DNA from: Fasciolopsis buskii
Taxonomy: Eukaryota > Platyhelminthes > Trematoda > Plagiorchiida > Fasciolidae
Assembly: GCA_008360955.1 (NCBI GenBank)
Contig: LUCM01005581.1
Location: 93,410-157,409 of the forward strand
Direction: 5' to 3'
DNA: 64,000 nucleotides
The notes beneath the pieces were generated by a model. It did not search any database, was not told the DNA's origin, and worked only from the letters and a program-made list of their open reading frames with translations. Each line of letters starts with the position of its first letter. The stretch's first letter is position 1. The position numbers and the translations under genes are program-made. This document shows, in pieces, positions 39,701-53,029 of the stretch.

Positions 39701-42700
39701 CATGTCCTATTACCAGCCCACAGGCAGACAACTGAACTGTCCTGACGCATATTGCTGCTCCCAGAGGCACTACAACATGAGTCAGATTCGAATCATTTGG
39801 GACACCCGCGCTAGCCTTTGTGTCTTTTGGATAATGAAAAGGAAACCCTAGCAGATATGAGCGGGTTCCTCAAGAAATCTTGAAGTCGCTATAGTACCGC
39901 ATTGGTGGATATGATGGAACTCATTTCACAACCAGTCGCTTGCGTGTTTCTCAGTGAAATGTATCCTTGATCACCATGGAAACAAAAATCTTTGGTCATT
40001 GGCTAAGACCGATTTGAGCAATTCTGAATGAAACTGGGCAAATGGCATCGGTCTTTTGAGAAGTCATTCTGATGGTGACTACGAGGTATGGTACTCATTT
40101 TGATTATGCGGTTGTTCATAGAATTAACCTATTCCTGATTTTATCGACTATATCGAGAAACATTTAAAAAGCCAGTTACTTAGAACCCCTTTGAACTAGT
40201 CTTTTAACAAGGGTAAGACGGTGACTCTTTTCGCTATTCTGATTAAATTTCAAAAGTCCAGGTGGTGAGAGTACCACTAACCCCATAAACTGTCAGCACA
40301 TGAGACATACATTCGCATCTGGTCTGGTTAACCCCCCAACTGTGTGTTCGAGAAAGGGATGAAGACTACATTTTTAATAAATAAGCTCATCACCAAGGTG
40401 CAGCCTTTCAAAACCATCGCTAGATGAACTTGATAGTAAATAAATGTGCAGGGACTCATTTCCCTGGAAGAATTCTTGCCTCCATATTGCTTTATCCACT
40501 AACAATCAGCAACCAGGGGTGGCCTTCATCATTTGGGATCTTCCCGATATTCATATCCACGTAAGCACAATGATTACCGGCACATTAGGTAATTTTCACG
40601 CTCTGAATTTACCCCTCATCAACATTGGATAGAACCATGCAGGCATACATGTTTGAATCTAGTTGACCGACCAACACGCAAGTTTCGAAAAAGCTGATTC
40701 TCATCGGCTTCCTTCATGTGGTTCAGCTTCAGCAGTTTTTGATAAATTAAATGACAAAATCGATTAAATCTATTCTGTTTCCACTCAACATGTCCCAGGC
40801 AAATGGCAGTGATCGAGTTTGCTGCATATTACGTCCATGCTTTCGTTTAAATGGCTCCGACTATGTGCTGCTCTAATAGGGCTCGCTGTGCAACCTCGTG
40901 ATCCAGCTATTTCTGGGACGCTGTTACGAAAGTTGTATGTAGGTACAAAATACCGATCTTACGATCACTGAACTTTTCTCGGGTTACCAGCAGTGGTGAT
41001 CAAATTTCCGACTGACATGACTGCCTCAACGACTACAAATACAGTGACGACAAAACTACAAGGCACTTTAACTTTTTCTTGCGTTCTAACCTCCGTAAAC
41101 TCTAATGGAGCGGCCGGAATGATTAATTACACGGTAAAACAAACAAGACCACATAGGCTACTCAGAGTGGAAAACGTGAAGAAACCGCATGCAAAAGAAA
41201 CAGACTGTTTCAACCTCGACTGGTATGATTCTTGCTTAAGCTAGAGTCCAACCATCATGCCATCATAGAACCCTGACACGTTATATCAGCATAGTTTTTG
41301 AAGAACCTGTAATAGTTCATCGGTTACCATGCGTTTATTATGGCTCAAGAGTGGCTAGTAATTTATTGTTTGGTTGATAAGGCAGTAAGTCTCGCGAGAA
41401 AATATACCATGATAGGTCGCTCTAAAAGTCTAGAGAATTTGCGAGAACTGAGAATAATTCGCTTGGCTGCAATTACATATGCTACATATAGCCGGAAACG
41501 TCTGCGATCGAAATCAACGGGCCTAATGTCCTCAGCTCCAGTGACAGAACTATTGATTTCGAAAGATAGAGTGAGTGTGGTTATGGGTGGCAAAACGTCA
41601 AAAAAAGGCAGGCTTTTGTTTGTGAAAACAGAGGGAGAAGGGGTAATCTTTTCGCACAGCCTTCTTCACCAATTGCCAAACTGCTATGGATACTGGTATA
41701 CTGAAACGTGTTTTTACTCCCAATCATTTACAAGTTGCTGTCACATACCGGCGCAATTATGTTACTGTTTGATTGTGACGCAAACAAAATCTTGACTTCC
41801 GCTAGACACGCTCAAGTTCATGCGCAGATCAGTCTTTATCATGCATTAAAATTTATGATTATAATTCAGCTTATATCTGTCAGCCAACTTTACTCCATGG
41901 TTTATCGATTACATATCGGATTATTATTCACTCTCAACAAATTCTGCCCGAATTTTCACCAATGAACAATAATGATTTTTGTAGAAATGATTCGGAGAGG
42001 ATGCTTCAAGGTTCTATGGCAAAGTGGTGCTCGTATTATATTTTAATTTACAACGGTAACGGCCGATCCGAGAAGAATCCGCTATTTTTTAAACCGTCTT
42101 TCCACACTTGTTCTACGATTCGGTTTGTCTTGTCTTATCTTTACTTTATTCGATTTAATCGGATATGGATCTGCTGCTGACTATGGAGGAAGAAACGTGG
42201 AACATAGCATGCTCAGGATCCCGCACTTTTTCTAATCTGTATGAATGTTTCTTCAAACGAAACCTCAACTGTTTTCACTAAAATCTTGGTAGTACTGCAA
42301 GTGATATTCTTTTATCTCAAGACCTGTAAAAGACAGCCACTTCCGTGGAAATCGACGAAATACTATCTATTATTTCTGCCATCTATGATCTATCAATGAG
42401 ACTGGTGTTATCCCACCTAGCATACTCGTGATAAGTTAAGATGAACTGACATTTAGAGCAACCATTTTTGACAACTGTTGTCACAAACTTTCAAGGGAGC
42501 TTTCTTAAATGAAAGTCTGAAAATCAGAAATGTCCAGCCATCAAATCCACCTCCAAGCAGAAAGATTTTGACCTGTTGCCAACTATTCTCATGGATATAA
42601 CCCGTACACATAAATACTCTAAAACATTTTAGCTCATCGTGACCTTCTGTCCAAAAGCATAACTTCTAACTTTGTATTAGCGCGGTTCGGGATTCAGTTG

Positions 42701-45122
42701 TGAACACAACAATAATTATCTGTTTTTACCCGTTCGAATAAGACGGCCATGTTGTGCGACATTTAGACCCTCGAGGAATGCTGTCTCATATCATGCGATA
42801 TAACTAAAGCCTTATCAGAATCGCATAGGCCAGGTTCCACATGGCATGTTAAGGGCAATGTCCTTGGAATATTTGCAAATCCAAGAACTCGACAAACAGA
42901 GAACAGAAATTTGTATTGTAATTCCAAAAGTTTCATCACCAGACTTTTAGTTCGACGAGATGATGGAATTCGCGACAGTTCCTAATTGATACGCTCATAA
43001 AGGCGTAAAGCCGACTGAATTACAAAGATGTGGATCAAAACCGACTCACTCAGAATCTCAATAGGAACTAAAAATTACAGATCAGAAAAATATTTCATTT
43101 AATTTGTATCGGTGTTGATTGTTTGCACCTGGTAGGAACTAGTCAGCATGCAGCTCAAGTTATGCGTATACATCTGCATGTTAAACCATGTTCGTGGGTC
43201 TTAGAAAAAATAAAACTCATCTTCCATTCCTACTGTTGGCAGCCAAAATATCTGGAAATGCTATTTCAAGTATAAACCTAAACCCAGTCTACCCATTTTT
43301 TCGCGAGACCACGAGAAAATCAAGCAAGAAAGACACTCAGTTGGCACGAACATTTGCTATCGATAGCATGAAAGCGATTATTAGGTGCGATATCATTTGA
43401 TCTAACCGTGGTAATAATATCACCGTTGGAAACTCAGTAATTCCTGGGCCTTTCTGTTCAGTTTAGTCTCGCCTGGATTATGTCCCCTTTGTCGGAATTG
43501 GTGGCCGCCTTCCTTGAAGTGGGCACTAAAGTTCTATTAACGAATTTCTAGGCAGCATGATTTATGTACCTTTTCAAATATACGCTCCACGAAAATCCAG
43601 TCCTCCGTCATACAGCTAAATCATGGTAGATAGTAAAATGGTTAGCATTATCAAGTGGTCATCTTCATGGGAGTTGTATCCGGCGGTTCCATCTACGAAT
43701 CCCCCCACGGCCGATTAACTACCCCACTGGGTCTGCCTTCCTTCCCTCCTTCCCTTCTTCCTTCCTTCCTCGAGATCAAATTCGTGAAAATTGTAATTTA
43801 ATTTTACAGTAATAAAGGATTTGAATCATTAAAAATAAGAGATAGGACAACAGTTCGTTCACTGTTTTCGTAGGCTCCCATTAACAAACTCTGTCTGTGT
43901 CATAGAGACCGACAATGGACAGAGTGACCATAAGCTTATAAGGCCAAGTTGATTTAGCAGAAAGTGCTTTAAGTTCGCATGGAATTGCTATAAATCAGTT
44001 GCCCGTATACATTTAGCAACTATTCATCTCTCAAGAGAAATTTAAGCCGCAGGGTCTCTACCTCCGAGGAATTATCAATTAGGAAATCTGACAAATACCG
44101 ACATCACTGTATTGCTAGTCAGAGGTGGATCTCTAAAACAACAATGCTCTTGTGCTTCCATGAAGTATTTCTAACATTTGGCACCCCAGCGAATTTCGAT
44201 TTTACTTTGGAGAAGGTGGAAACAGTAAGCATTTCCGATGTTGAAAATCATCAGTTAAAATTTGGATTTGCCCACTTCAAGGTCAAAGTTAACTCGAATT
44301 TATCGGCAGTGAGTGTAAAATAAAATGTCGTTAGACTTGGAAAATCTAAAATTCAAATGTCTGTCTTACATTATCATGAAACTTCAAATTCAGTTTGCTT
44401 AAGTTAGTCATTCTGGTCAATTATCCAACCAGAAAAAGGATTTGCACAGAGAAACCAGCAGTGATTTGCTAGTTTTTGGAAATTTTCCGTAGGTCTAAGT
44501 GGAAAGGTGGTTGACCACGGCAAGATTCAAAATCGTACACGTGGAATTCGTCCACGCTTTCGTGCCTCGCGTTCTGTCAGCTCGGGTACACGGCGGTAAA
44601 TATGGCGTCACTATGATTCACATGGTGTTCTTGAAATTTCGATTGTCTTAAGTCGTATATTGGACATCGCAGCTGGTGTGGTAAAGCGGAAGTGATACGG
44701 ACGAATGGGTGTCTTTCATGCCCAGCTTAAGTTTATTCTGGGTGATCAAATTCTACTGCTCCGTGATGCATTATTCGGATGACTAGTAATCATAATAATC
44801 GTCTACGTCCTTCTCGCTTAGTGAAAGAAAAATGTACCATATTTTACGAAAGGGAGGGCGCATTTCCTTGAGTGCCAATTAAGGGGAAAGCGACGACGGT
44901 GGGAGGAATCACTTTCGCAAATTTAAGGTTTAGACAAGATCACATTAACCGGTGAGTTGCATAGAGATTGACTGTGTACTCATTGTTTCCCAGATATGAA
45001 CATCGGAAAAACTCGATAACACTGAACTTACCGTTTATTTTTTCTATTGAAAGGGAACGAAAAAATCCATTAAAAGATACAAATTTAAAAAGCCGCAGAA
45101 ATAAGAATCAATTCTTTTTCAG
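36701..45122. other. Long stretch without a recognised gene
   Basis: AT-rich, with many open frames of 60-150 codons, none recognised. The longest (plus, 41340-41795, 151 codons, real ATG) is basic in its first half, and a GTGAGTG donor lies within it at about 41,572. It could be a first exon, or chance. The GC-richer block at 44.48-44.76 kb has a mostly open plus-strand frame (IRPRFRASRSVSSGTRR) of unknown origin. Confidence 0.4.
43735..43771. repeat. Pyrimidine tract (CTTC/CCTT repeat)
   Basis: About 37 bases of imperfect CCTT units, strictly pyrimidine on this strand apart from the ends, seen directly. Such mirror-like homopyrimidine tracts can adopt triplex structures. Confidence 0.8.
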
Positions 45123-45227
45123 GTGGGTGCCATTGCTTACAGTCATGAAGGCAACATTAGCGGTTCTCAATGCCTGACAATTAATGTACAGCTGCTGCTA
45201 GCAAAGTACAGTGAACGTGGTGAATGA
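45123..45227 (+). CDS. Candidate terminal exon, function unknown
   Basis: A pyrimidine-rich acceptor (AATTCTTTTTCAG) is followed by 34 open codons and a stop. The translation begins VGAIAYSHEGNISGSQCL and ends in a hydrophobic then charged stretch (LLLAKYSERGE). An open frame also precedes the acceptor, so the boundary is not forced. No family was recognised and no upstream exon was linked. Confidence 0.15.
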   Translation: MGAIAYSHEGNISGSQCLTINVQLLLAKYSERGE

Positions 45228-45229
45228 CA

Positions 45230-46100
45230 GTGAATCACACACTAATCGAGGCAGCGAACGCTCATAATTTCACTTGGTCCATAGGTTACTTTTCAAGACT
45301 ATCTGTGCGACACTGTTCCTGATGTAGGGCTTAATGTCATTTAGCCATTCGAAAACGACAATTTCGTGTTTCTTATGAACTGTTCCCCGTTCTAAGTTAT
45401 ATGGTTTTCAGCTTCCAAAGAGTGAAGCAACCAGAGCAAATTATATCTCTCGAAAGTGAGATATACCAACTATTCCGACTGAAAACAGCTGATAAGAGAA
45501 CTTCCGTCGTTGTGGAATATCAGTTTCCTTCGTAGAGCAACCGAAGCAGCAATGACTGCCAGGCTTGCAAGCATGAGCCACTGAATTGCCCAGGTTCCAT
45601 TTGTCACATCCTACTTGTTAGGACTGACAGGGTGCTGCGTATCTCCATCAACTTGCAACTAATGACAGTCTTTATTTTCGTCTAAGCTTTTAACATACTA
45701 TTTTGCCAATTTGCCACCCGGTGACGAACGGCCATTAAACTAATTGTCGCTAAGAGCCAGATCATGGCCAACCGACTGAATTTTGAAAGTCCTCTGCGAA
45801 CGAACTTGTATGTATCCAGTTTCAGTTTGTTCAGTCAATAACTTTGCATCAAATTGCCCCGGGCCTGACTGACACCTAAAAACATCATCCTCGCAAACAG
45901 AAAAAAATAATGAGTAATAATGAAATACCGAGTCCAAAATGGTAAGCTAAGGAACTATGCAGAAAAGGCGTCGAATATCATCATTTCTCTGTTCCGATTA
46001 CTGCTGTTCCGTAGGCCGATCCGATCGCTAAATCGTTGTCGTCCTTACTCACCATCTTAAGTGAGGACAAACAAATTCAGTCGGCACACGGAGTATCTCG
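45230..46100. other. No recognised gene
   Basis: AT-rich spacer. The 45.96-46.10 kb end may be the untranslated tail of the RTE-like fragment that follows on the minus strand. Nothing else was seen. Confidence 0.35.
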
Positions 46101-46104
46101 TTTA

Positions 46105-46640
46105 TTGATTAAGAGCGTTTTGTGGGTATGCGCAAAACATGTTTCAATCACCACAATCTGTTTTGATTAAGTCCCTGTTCTAAAGACTGGACCCTGGAAC
46201 CCAGTACCTTACGCCTAACTTCTGAGTTACTCACGAAATTCTCCCACCATAAACTACCAATACTACGAAGACAACGGTATTCAGGTACTGGACGTCTTCG
46301 CATAACTTCTGCTTCCCACGGTCATGTTTCGGAACCGCAGAGCAATATCGACTTCACTGATGCCGTGTATACTCGACCTTTGATCGATAACTGGATGTCA
46401 CGCCGACGTCACAGATGCCTCAAATTAACAAATGGCAATTGGGCCTTCTGTATGCGCGATCACACTTCATCTGATATAAGACCACCAGATGAGATATAAC
46501 TAGCCAAATCACTGGATCTATCGACCACATTCAATTCTTTTACTGAAAAATAAATTTCTACAGCAGCACTTTACATTTCGAAGGTAAAACACTGATAGTA
46601 AGCATAACCGCACTATTTTCCGTAAGCCCGGGAAAGCCTA
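46105..46640 (-). mobile_element. RTE-like LINE fragment, C-terminal part of reverse transcriptase
   Basis: Read on the minus strand, one frame carries ordered matches to the thumb and C-terminal region of RTE-type polymerases. In order they are PSKCKVLL, ELNVVDRSSDLASYISS (family VDRFTYLGS.IS), AQLPFVNLRHL, DIQLSIKGRVYTASV, ILLCGSET (family LLYGSETW), YRCLRSIGSLWWENFVSN, SEVRRKVLG, and RLWWLKHVLRIPTKRS (family LRWLGHVLRM...RLP). Only about four stops interrupt some 170 codons, so the copy is moderately old. The catalytic FADD region would lie upstream, beyond 46.65 kb, and was not found, so the fragment is 5'-truncated. Confidence 0.88.
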
Positions 46641-46644
46641 CAAC

Positions 46645-49600
46645 TTGCTTGGGTTTTCATTAAGTAGTACGGCATTGTCCGTATATTCTAAACCATAACG
46701 AACCTCTACTGATTTTTTGTTCGTTGTTTTGGAATTGGCAGAAGTAGTGAAGCTAACTGTATTATTAGTTGCTTCCACTTCATTGATGCTGTAAACTATT
46801 ATTGCCCACGTTTATTGAATTTGATACAGTAAATGGCAATTCAGAAGGGGTCTTTTTATAACAAACACCGACAACGCTTATTGGTTTTGATGATATTCCT
46901 TTGACCAACATGGTTATCTAAATTTCAGTCAATAGGACTATTATTATTCTACTTCGTAATGTTAATTCCTAACATGGCAGTTCTTTCCATAGGGATTGTT
47001 CAACTGTTTGTGTGAAAATCTGCAGCTCCCTTTTGGAGCTAGTCAACGAGCACCTAGAGAAAAGTAGATCCAGTTGACACAGGAGACGAAAGCAGAACAC
47101 ATTGCGGCACTACAATTATTTCAAATAATAATTAACCTAAAGTACACACCTTAATAGTGACTGTACAGACAGGGAAAGCCACTGGTTCGAGTCCGAAAAA
47201 CCAGAAAACCTTTCACGTTCAAGTGAAGGGGACAAGACCGGCATCACACACAAACAAATCAACACACACCGCGGAGGTCCTAGCTCAGGAGTTATTCCTT
47301 ACATCTTAGGCGTTTCCTTTACATGACTTGATATGTTACTCCTCTTTGAGCAGTGCAAATGTAACAGTGTGAGCATTAATAAAATTGCAATAAAGCCAGT
47401 CAGATAAATTAGAAGAACAGAATTAAAATCGAGAGTCCCAAGACCTTGGTTGCTTGCACGTGTTCCTCCTTTCTACTCGCATAACTTTGTGATTTGTTCG
47501 ACCATACGTGTTGGTCTTACATCAGAATTTCGCGTGCTCCAATTAAAAGATGCATGTACTAAACTTTCGAATCCGAGTGTGCACTGAGTGGGCTCCCGTT
47601 GAGAGGTACGGATCATGTGGTTTGCCTACGGTAGGCCTGCTTATCGTCTGCTTTCAAAATATACGCGGCTACTCGTGATTTATTTAGATTGTAAAATGCT
47701 TCCAAAACAAAAGTCATTATATGTGATTGTAAACAAACGAGTGTTTTTTCCCCTATTAAGATGGAGAACAAGGATTTCGAATTACCAGACAGAAGGCTTT
47801 AAATATGGGGCAAAATGATAAGTTAATTTTTGCGCTTACGGAGTTTGGAAGACCCAATACCTGGATACAATGAGGAAAACAGAATCACAATTAGTGTAGC
47901 ACAATGCTAACATTTAGTTCTGAATCCCCGAAGAACAAATTGGCGACGAAGCTCATTTTCAAGGATCTATATTCATGTCAGAACACTACTGTTTATGGTA
48001 ATAAACAGAAGCTAGAACAGGGGACGTGCACATACTGTGAAACCGGCTTATCTGAAAAACTGTTTTGAATGTGTAATATATTGAGTGGATTAAGACCACC
48101 TGAATGAATGTATGCGTCTCAACTTCATTCCCACTCTTCCACCGTGCATTGACTACAAATTAAACTTAGCTAGTGGATAGTCTCAGCACAACTCAGTATT
48201 TTTCATATTTCTCACTGCATGTCGAAGCGAACATCCTCAATTGCCCCAAGCCACACTTCCAAAAATCTTCAAGCAGGTGGAACGTCCCCAACGAATTCGC
48301 CTCCATGTATGTCCCTTTAGTGCGGTTAGTTTCTGTTATATCCAGTTGAATTCATAAACATTAGTCTGAACGGCGGTTCACAAATTCTGATCTAACTCTC
48401 ATTTCCCGTGCGTCTAAATAGATCTTATTGCAAACGTTACGGACTCATTCATTTTCAGGACTCATGCGTATTTACTTGATCCAGAGGTCCACCTTTTACC
48501 AAATAGTGGCAGAGCACCAATCTGACTAAAATCCAAAAATTCCATTCCAAAATCATATATTTAAGCCAAAACGTAAGGTAAAGTGAGAAATTAAAGACAA
48601 ATTAAATTCGGCCAGCCATTATGTATCGCTCGTTCAACTAGGCATGAAATCACGTGTCACGGCGGTTGTACTTTAAGACCCTGAAGCACTTTTACATCAT
48701 AGACAGGCTTCCCCTCCAATCACAGTGCATCGATCTGACGTTTTCGCAACCGGGATAAACAAAACAAAATGAGATCGCTCTTATTACGCTTGCAGGCCTT
48801 GCTGCTCATAAACCCTTCAAGACGATAGCTCAGACAAACTATGAGACCTCACCTGACCTCTACCAGTTTTCCAGCAATCTCGAATAACTTGTCTCAAATG
48901 AAGATGAAAACCCAACTAAAGAAATTCGGCTCTCTGCTTCGCACTAAAATTGAAGGCTGTTCTCAGGATAAATGTTTTAGATGAGACCATGAAAAGTATC
49001 AGCATATTTCACCGTGGATCGGATAAAAGAGGCAAAACTGATAACTCTTATTCAGGTCCAAAAGCGGCTTCTTATTTTAAGCCGGCATGTGAAAATTTTG
49101 ACGGTAGAACTGCTTTCCACTTTAGTGACGAGGACACTACACCGCTTAAGTAGCATAAGTATTGCACATTACCACCGAATCAACACGAACTTGGTATACG
49201 TTGTTGAAACCTTCATTGTCCATGGACTCAGTGATCTCGTAATAATAATATCAACCCAAATTTCCTTCCCCGCATTTGCAGACTGAAGTATTACCACCTG
49301 AAACTATTTGTTCAAACCCTCGGTAGACTGCAAAATACTAACAAGACGATGCACCCATTCCCAAATTCCGTGTAACAGAAATGTTAGGTAATATATCCTG
49401 AGATAAGACCCTAACACTTCCAAAGTAATGCTTTGATATGAAGTCAGCTGAGAACCTGTATGAAATGAACGAACGAAATTGCATATTATGTATTGATAAT
49501 TGAGATTTTGCACTCAAATGAATAGGGATGTAATAGCACAATGCTTGTGCCACGGGATCTCATGATCAACTAATAAGTTCACAAATTAGAGTATCCGAAA

Positions 49601-52600
49601 ATTTGGCTGCCCTTCGATTTCACATTTCTCGCTGAGGTAGGAGTTGTGACGGGACCCTTAGGTTCTCTATCACTGATTGGCAGGGGGATCCGAGGGAAGA
49701 TTAAAAATGGCTGAATTACGAAAATGCAAAAATTGGAGAGCTTGTGTTGCCTGTTTGTCGGTAGAATGTCGTTACTAGTGACGTTGAATATTTCGTCTCG
49801 CTATGGAAATACGTGCATAAATGTACCCGGGTTCAATTCTTGTTCACTTCAGTACATCCAGAACTGATTAATCTGTAAATAAAAGTTCTGTTTCACGCAG
49901 GCAGAACCGGGTGCAAATTCCGATTATGCTTTGCCGATCGATAGTAATAGCTTACAATTATCCTTGTTTTTAATCTAAAATATCGTAATTCAAATACCGC
50001 CAACGCCATTGGGGAATCCAGAATTCGGTAGAAATAATTTTCCAAGAGGGGTGCTTCATAGTTAGAATGTTCTCAAAACAGGCATTTATCAAGCGTCCTT
50101 CAAACAATAAACTTCCTATATTCGAAGAAAATACCATGGAAGATAAGAAACCACCAAAATGTGGTTGGTGCTAAGAAATGTCTTCAGTGCCGGCTGCGAA
50201 AAATGCCCATTACGATTACAAAACACTAGCTGTAGCCTTAGGGATCATATATTCATGCATGTTGAAGTCAATACAATAGCATTCCTGGGGAGAAGATGGA
50301 ATAGAGAGAACAGAGGAATGTCTACTTCTTTCGAAGGTAAAGTTGGGGATGCGAGAAGACCGATTATTTCAATGGATTTTAGTGTTTACCATGGTCGTGA
50401 GTCGGAAAATGGACTACCGGAGAGCTGAGATAAGTAATGGTAGTGACCAGGTTAAATCATCACTCTGAATCGAAACATTTTTTCAAGTATTCGTTTTATT
50501 GCATTTTGCATAGATTTGACTATTTTCGCTTGAGAAAGAAATCACTGAGAATGCGGTCACTTGCAATTCACTTAATCTAGTTGAGCTTTTTTGTCGAACA
50601 CGTCATTCTCCTGATTGCCTTGAATAAGCCCACGCTGCCTAACTATCAGTGCAAAGTGTCCTAATTATTCTGGCCTTGATCCCCATGTGATAAAACCGTT
50701 CCCGGCGAACCATGTTTGCAACGCGAGTCGCCTGATTTACAGAGAATACGAGGCAGTACGTTAGAGCGACTAATGGGACTGAACCACTTACCGGCTTCGA
50801 TGATCGCGACGAAGGTAACGATCGTACAGAAGTAGAATATAACGATCATTGTTTGTTGCATTCACGCAGTACTAACGTGAAATTACTAGTGCAGACCTTT
50901 AAATCCAATCGTGGTCTAACTGAATCGATCAATAACTTCTCTCGTGTGTGATGACCATTCCACCCTTGTCTGATTTGTTCATCATAGAAACTAAACAAAG
51001 TGATTGGACAACGCAGACTGGGAACAGTTTCTGTCCTGGATAAACCTAAAAACTGGAAACCTGTTGCCATAAATCTGAGGTCCTATCGCCATCGATCTGC
51101 TCTAATTCGTTCATTTTGGCAGTTGATAAATACTAAACCTGTCAGATCAATCGGTCGTCATCGGCGGCACAAGACAAACAGAAAACAAAGCAACTAGTTT
51201 AATTGACTGACCTCTCCGGGTTGAGTGAAAACAAAAATGGTGAGATGAATAACTTTATCAGTTTGACAGTACCAGTCGGGGAGTTAGCTCGAATTTGGGT
51301 TCTAGGAGATAAAAACCCAGCGGGACTTCCCACTGATTTGCCAGGTGTGACCATAACGCTGTCGTGAACGATGCAAACAAGCAATGTTCTGCCGCTTTCT
51401 GCCCTATTCACCGCAGTTAGGCGCCATATGTCCTTCAAAGCATTTTCGCTGTATATTACACATTTTAAGATCTAGCGCCTCAGTTAAAGTGGGTGAAATC
51501 TAGTTGTTAAATACTGACCTCTGACTGCAAAATTGGGGGAAACTGTACAGTCCTCTGTTAAAAAACACTGGATGCTTGGCTGTACATGTCCATCTGCTGC
51601 TTTTATTTGCTCTGTTAATCCTCCGATTCGGATACATCTTCTAGAAGTCAAGTTATTTGTCCATTTTCTACCAGCAAATATACTCAGACTAGTTTGTTTT
51701 GTCCTGCGATCGTGTCACTTCCCTCGGACTTTTGTTAGATCAACGAATTTCATCGACTGATTCGAGGTCAAACCAGCTTTTAGCGGTTTGCGCAAGGCAC
51801 CCGATGGACAGTTCAGCGATCGTTTTCGAAGCTGTATGATGACATGATACATGGAAAATTCCGAAGTACGTAACTGATCCATTGAAAGAATTTAGGCCAT
51901 AGGCTGAAGACTACTTCCGAATATTGAGTTCATAAATTAATTTGGCAATCTTTTCCGTGAGTCAGGTAATTAACTTCCTTCTTAGGTTACATGTCATTGT
52001 ATCCAGAACGTGACTCACACTTCTACGTTAATAACTGGGCCGAGGAGGCTTTACGGCTGATTTCACATGAGATAATTGCCTTCCCTCTTTAGGAAATAGC
52101 GGATGGTATCAGTAACGTAACTGGCATTTTGTCAAGACGGTTTCAACTCTCCAACGGTTTTCTTTTCATCGATTATAATCGTCCACCTTGAAATGTGCAA
52201 CGTGTGAGGGGCAAATGTGAAATGCCTTCCTACTGCCTGATGGTGTATAAGGTGTGGCATCACTCCATTTAGAGGAAACAGTCTACCAGTGAAATCGAAA
52301 TAGAGCTTTACTTTTCCGCTGAATATGCCTTAAAACGCTTGTTGAGCTACTGAACCGTTTTTGGAACATCTGCTTGACAAAGATGTTTCAAAATACACCG
52401 AAATTAGCCGTGTTCATTTTCTGTTTTTTGATTGCAACAGCACTAAAGGTCTACTTGAACTCTCGGGCCTTGAAAGCTTCTTAGTGGATCATAGCCGCCA
52501 CAGACTTAATGAAAGATTTGGAAGGACCTAATTGGGCAATGTAACGAAATTGAAGCCACCCACAAATCTGAACACTTGCAGCTAGCTGACTGAATCCCGA

Positions 52601-53025
52601 CGTTCCAGTCAAAGTAACAAAATCTCATAGTGGTCCAGCGAAACCCTTCCTCCATTATGCGTAGCCCGCCCCTCTACTGGCAGGCGCTCCCTGGCTGCCC
52701 AACTCCAAGCACGATCACCATTACGGCCTAGGTCAGCACTGAAATCGAATCTCTATTTTGAAGAAATGCCGCGATTAACCGCTGATTCGAACCATCACAG
52801 TTATTTTGAAACATGCCTAGTTTGCATTCAAGCATCCTGGTTCGAAGATAATATTGAGGATGAAAACTTTCGGCAGGATAAAGTTCGATGCAAGAAGAAG
52901 ACGGGGAGCAGTGATTCAACCTAAAACCCAGCAAGTCCAGAATTGTCTTCACTTCCTACTGTTGTGATTCTGACTGTGTGATAGTTAAATGCAATCCCAA
53001 ATTTCATTCATATCGTAGCACAATA
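46645..53025. other. Long stretch without a recognised gene
   Basis: AT-rich. Splice-bounded candidates are a plus-strand block at 50,181-50,335 (acceptor TGTCTTCAG, donor CGAAG|GTAAAG, cysteines in GCEKCPLRLQNTSC) and the signal-peptide-like exon on the minus strand at 50,792-50,861, listed separately. A site matching the B-box consensus (GTTCGAGTC, 47,185) and another (GTTCAATTC, about 49,832) lack a good A box. A GC-richer block at 52.54-52.76 kb, with a minus frame containing DRAWSWAARERLPVEGRA, looks like part of an unknown repeat. Confidence 0.4.
50792..50861 (-). CDS. Candidate first coding exon with a signal peptide
   Basis: On the minus strand an ATG opens 23 codons, starting MQQTMIVIFYFCTIV and continuing TFVAIIEA: a short polar start, a hydrophobic core and an A-x-A-like end, as in a secretory signal peptide. 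The exon ends after the first base of the next codon at a consensus donor, GCCG|GTAAGTGG (phase 1). An acceptor-like TTTCACGTTAG lies about ten bases upstream of the ATG and could serve spliced-leader trans-splicing, which is known in flukes. Flatworm micro-exon genes start with such an exon, but I could not find following micro-exons. Function unknown; chance not excluded. Confidence 0.25.
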
Positions 53026-53029
53026 AACA

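Noticed and set aside
47160..47230. Perfect B-box consensus GTTCGAGTC
   Set aside because: No A box at the right distance, no tRNA fold and none of the shared short-element motifs downstream.
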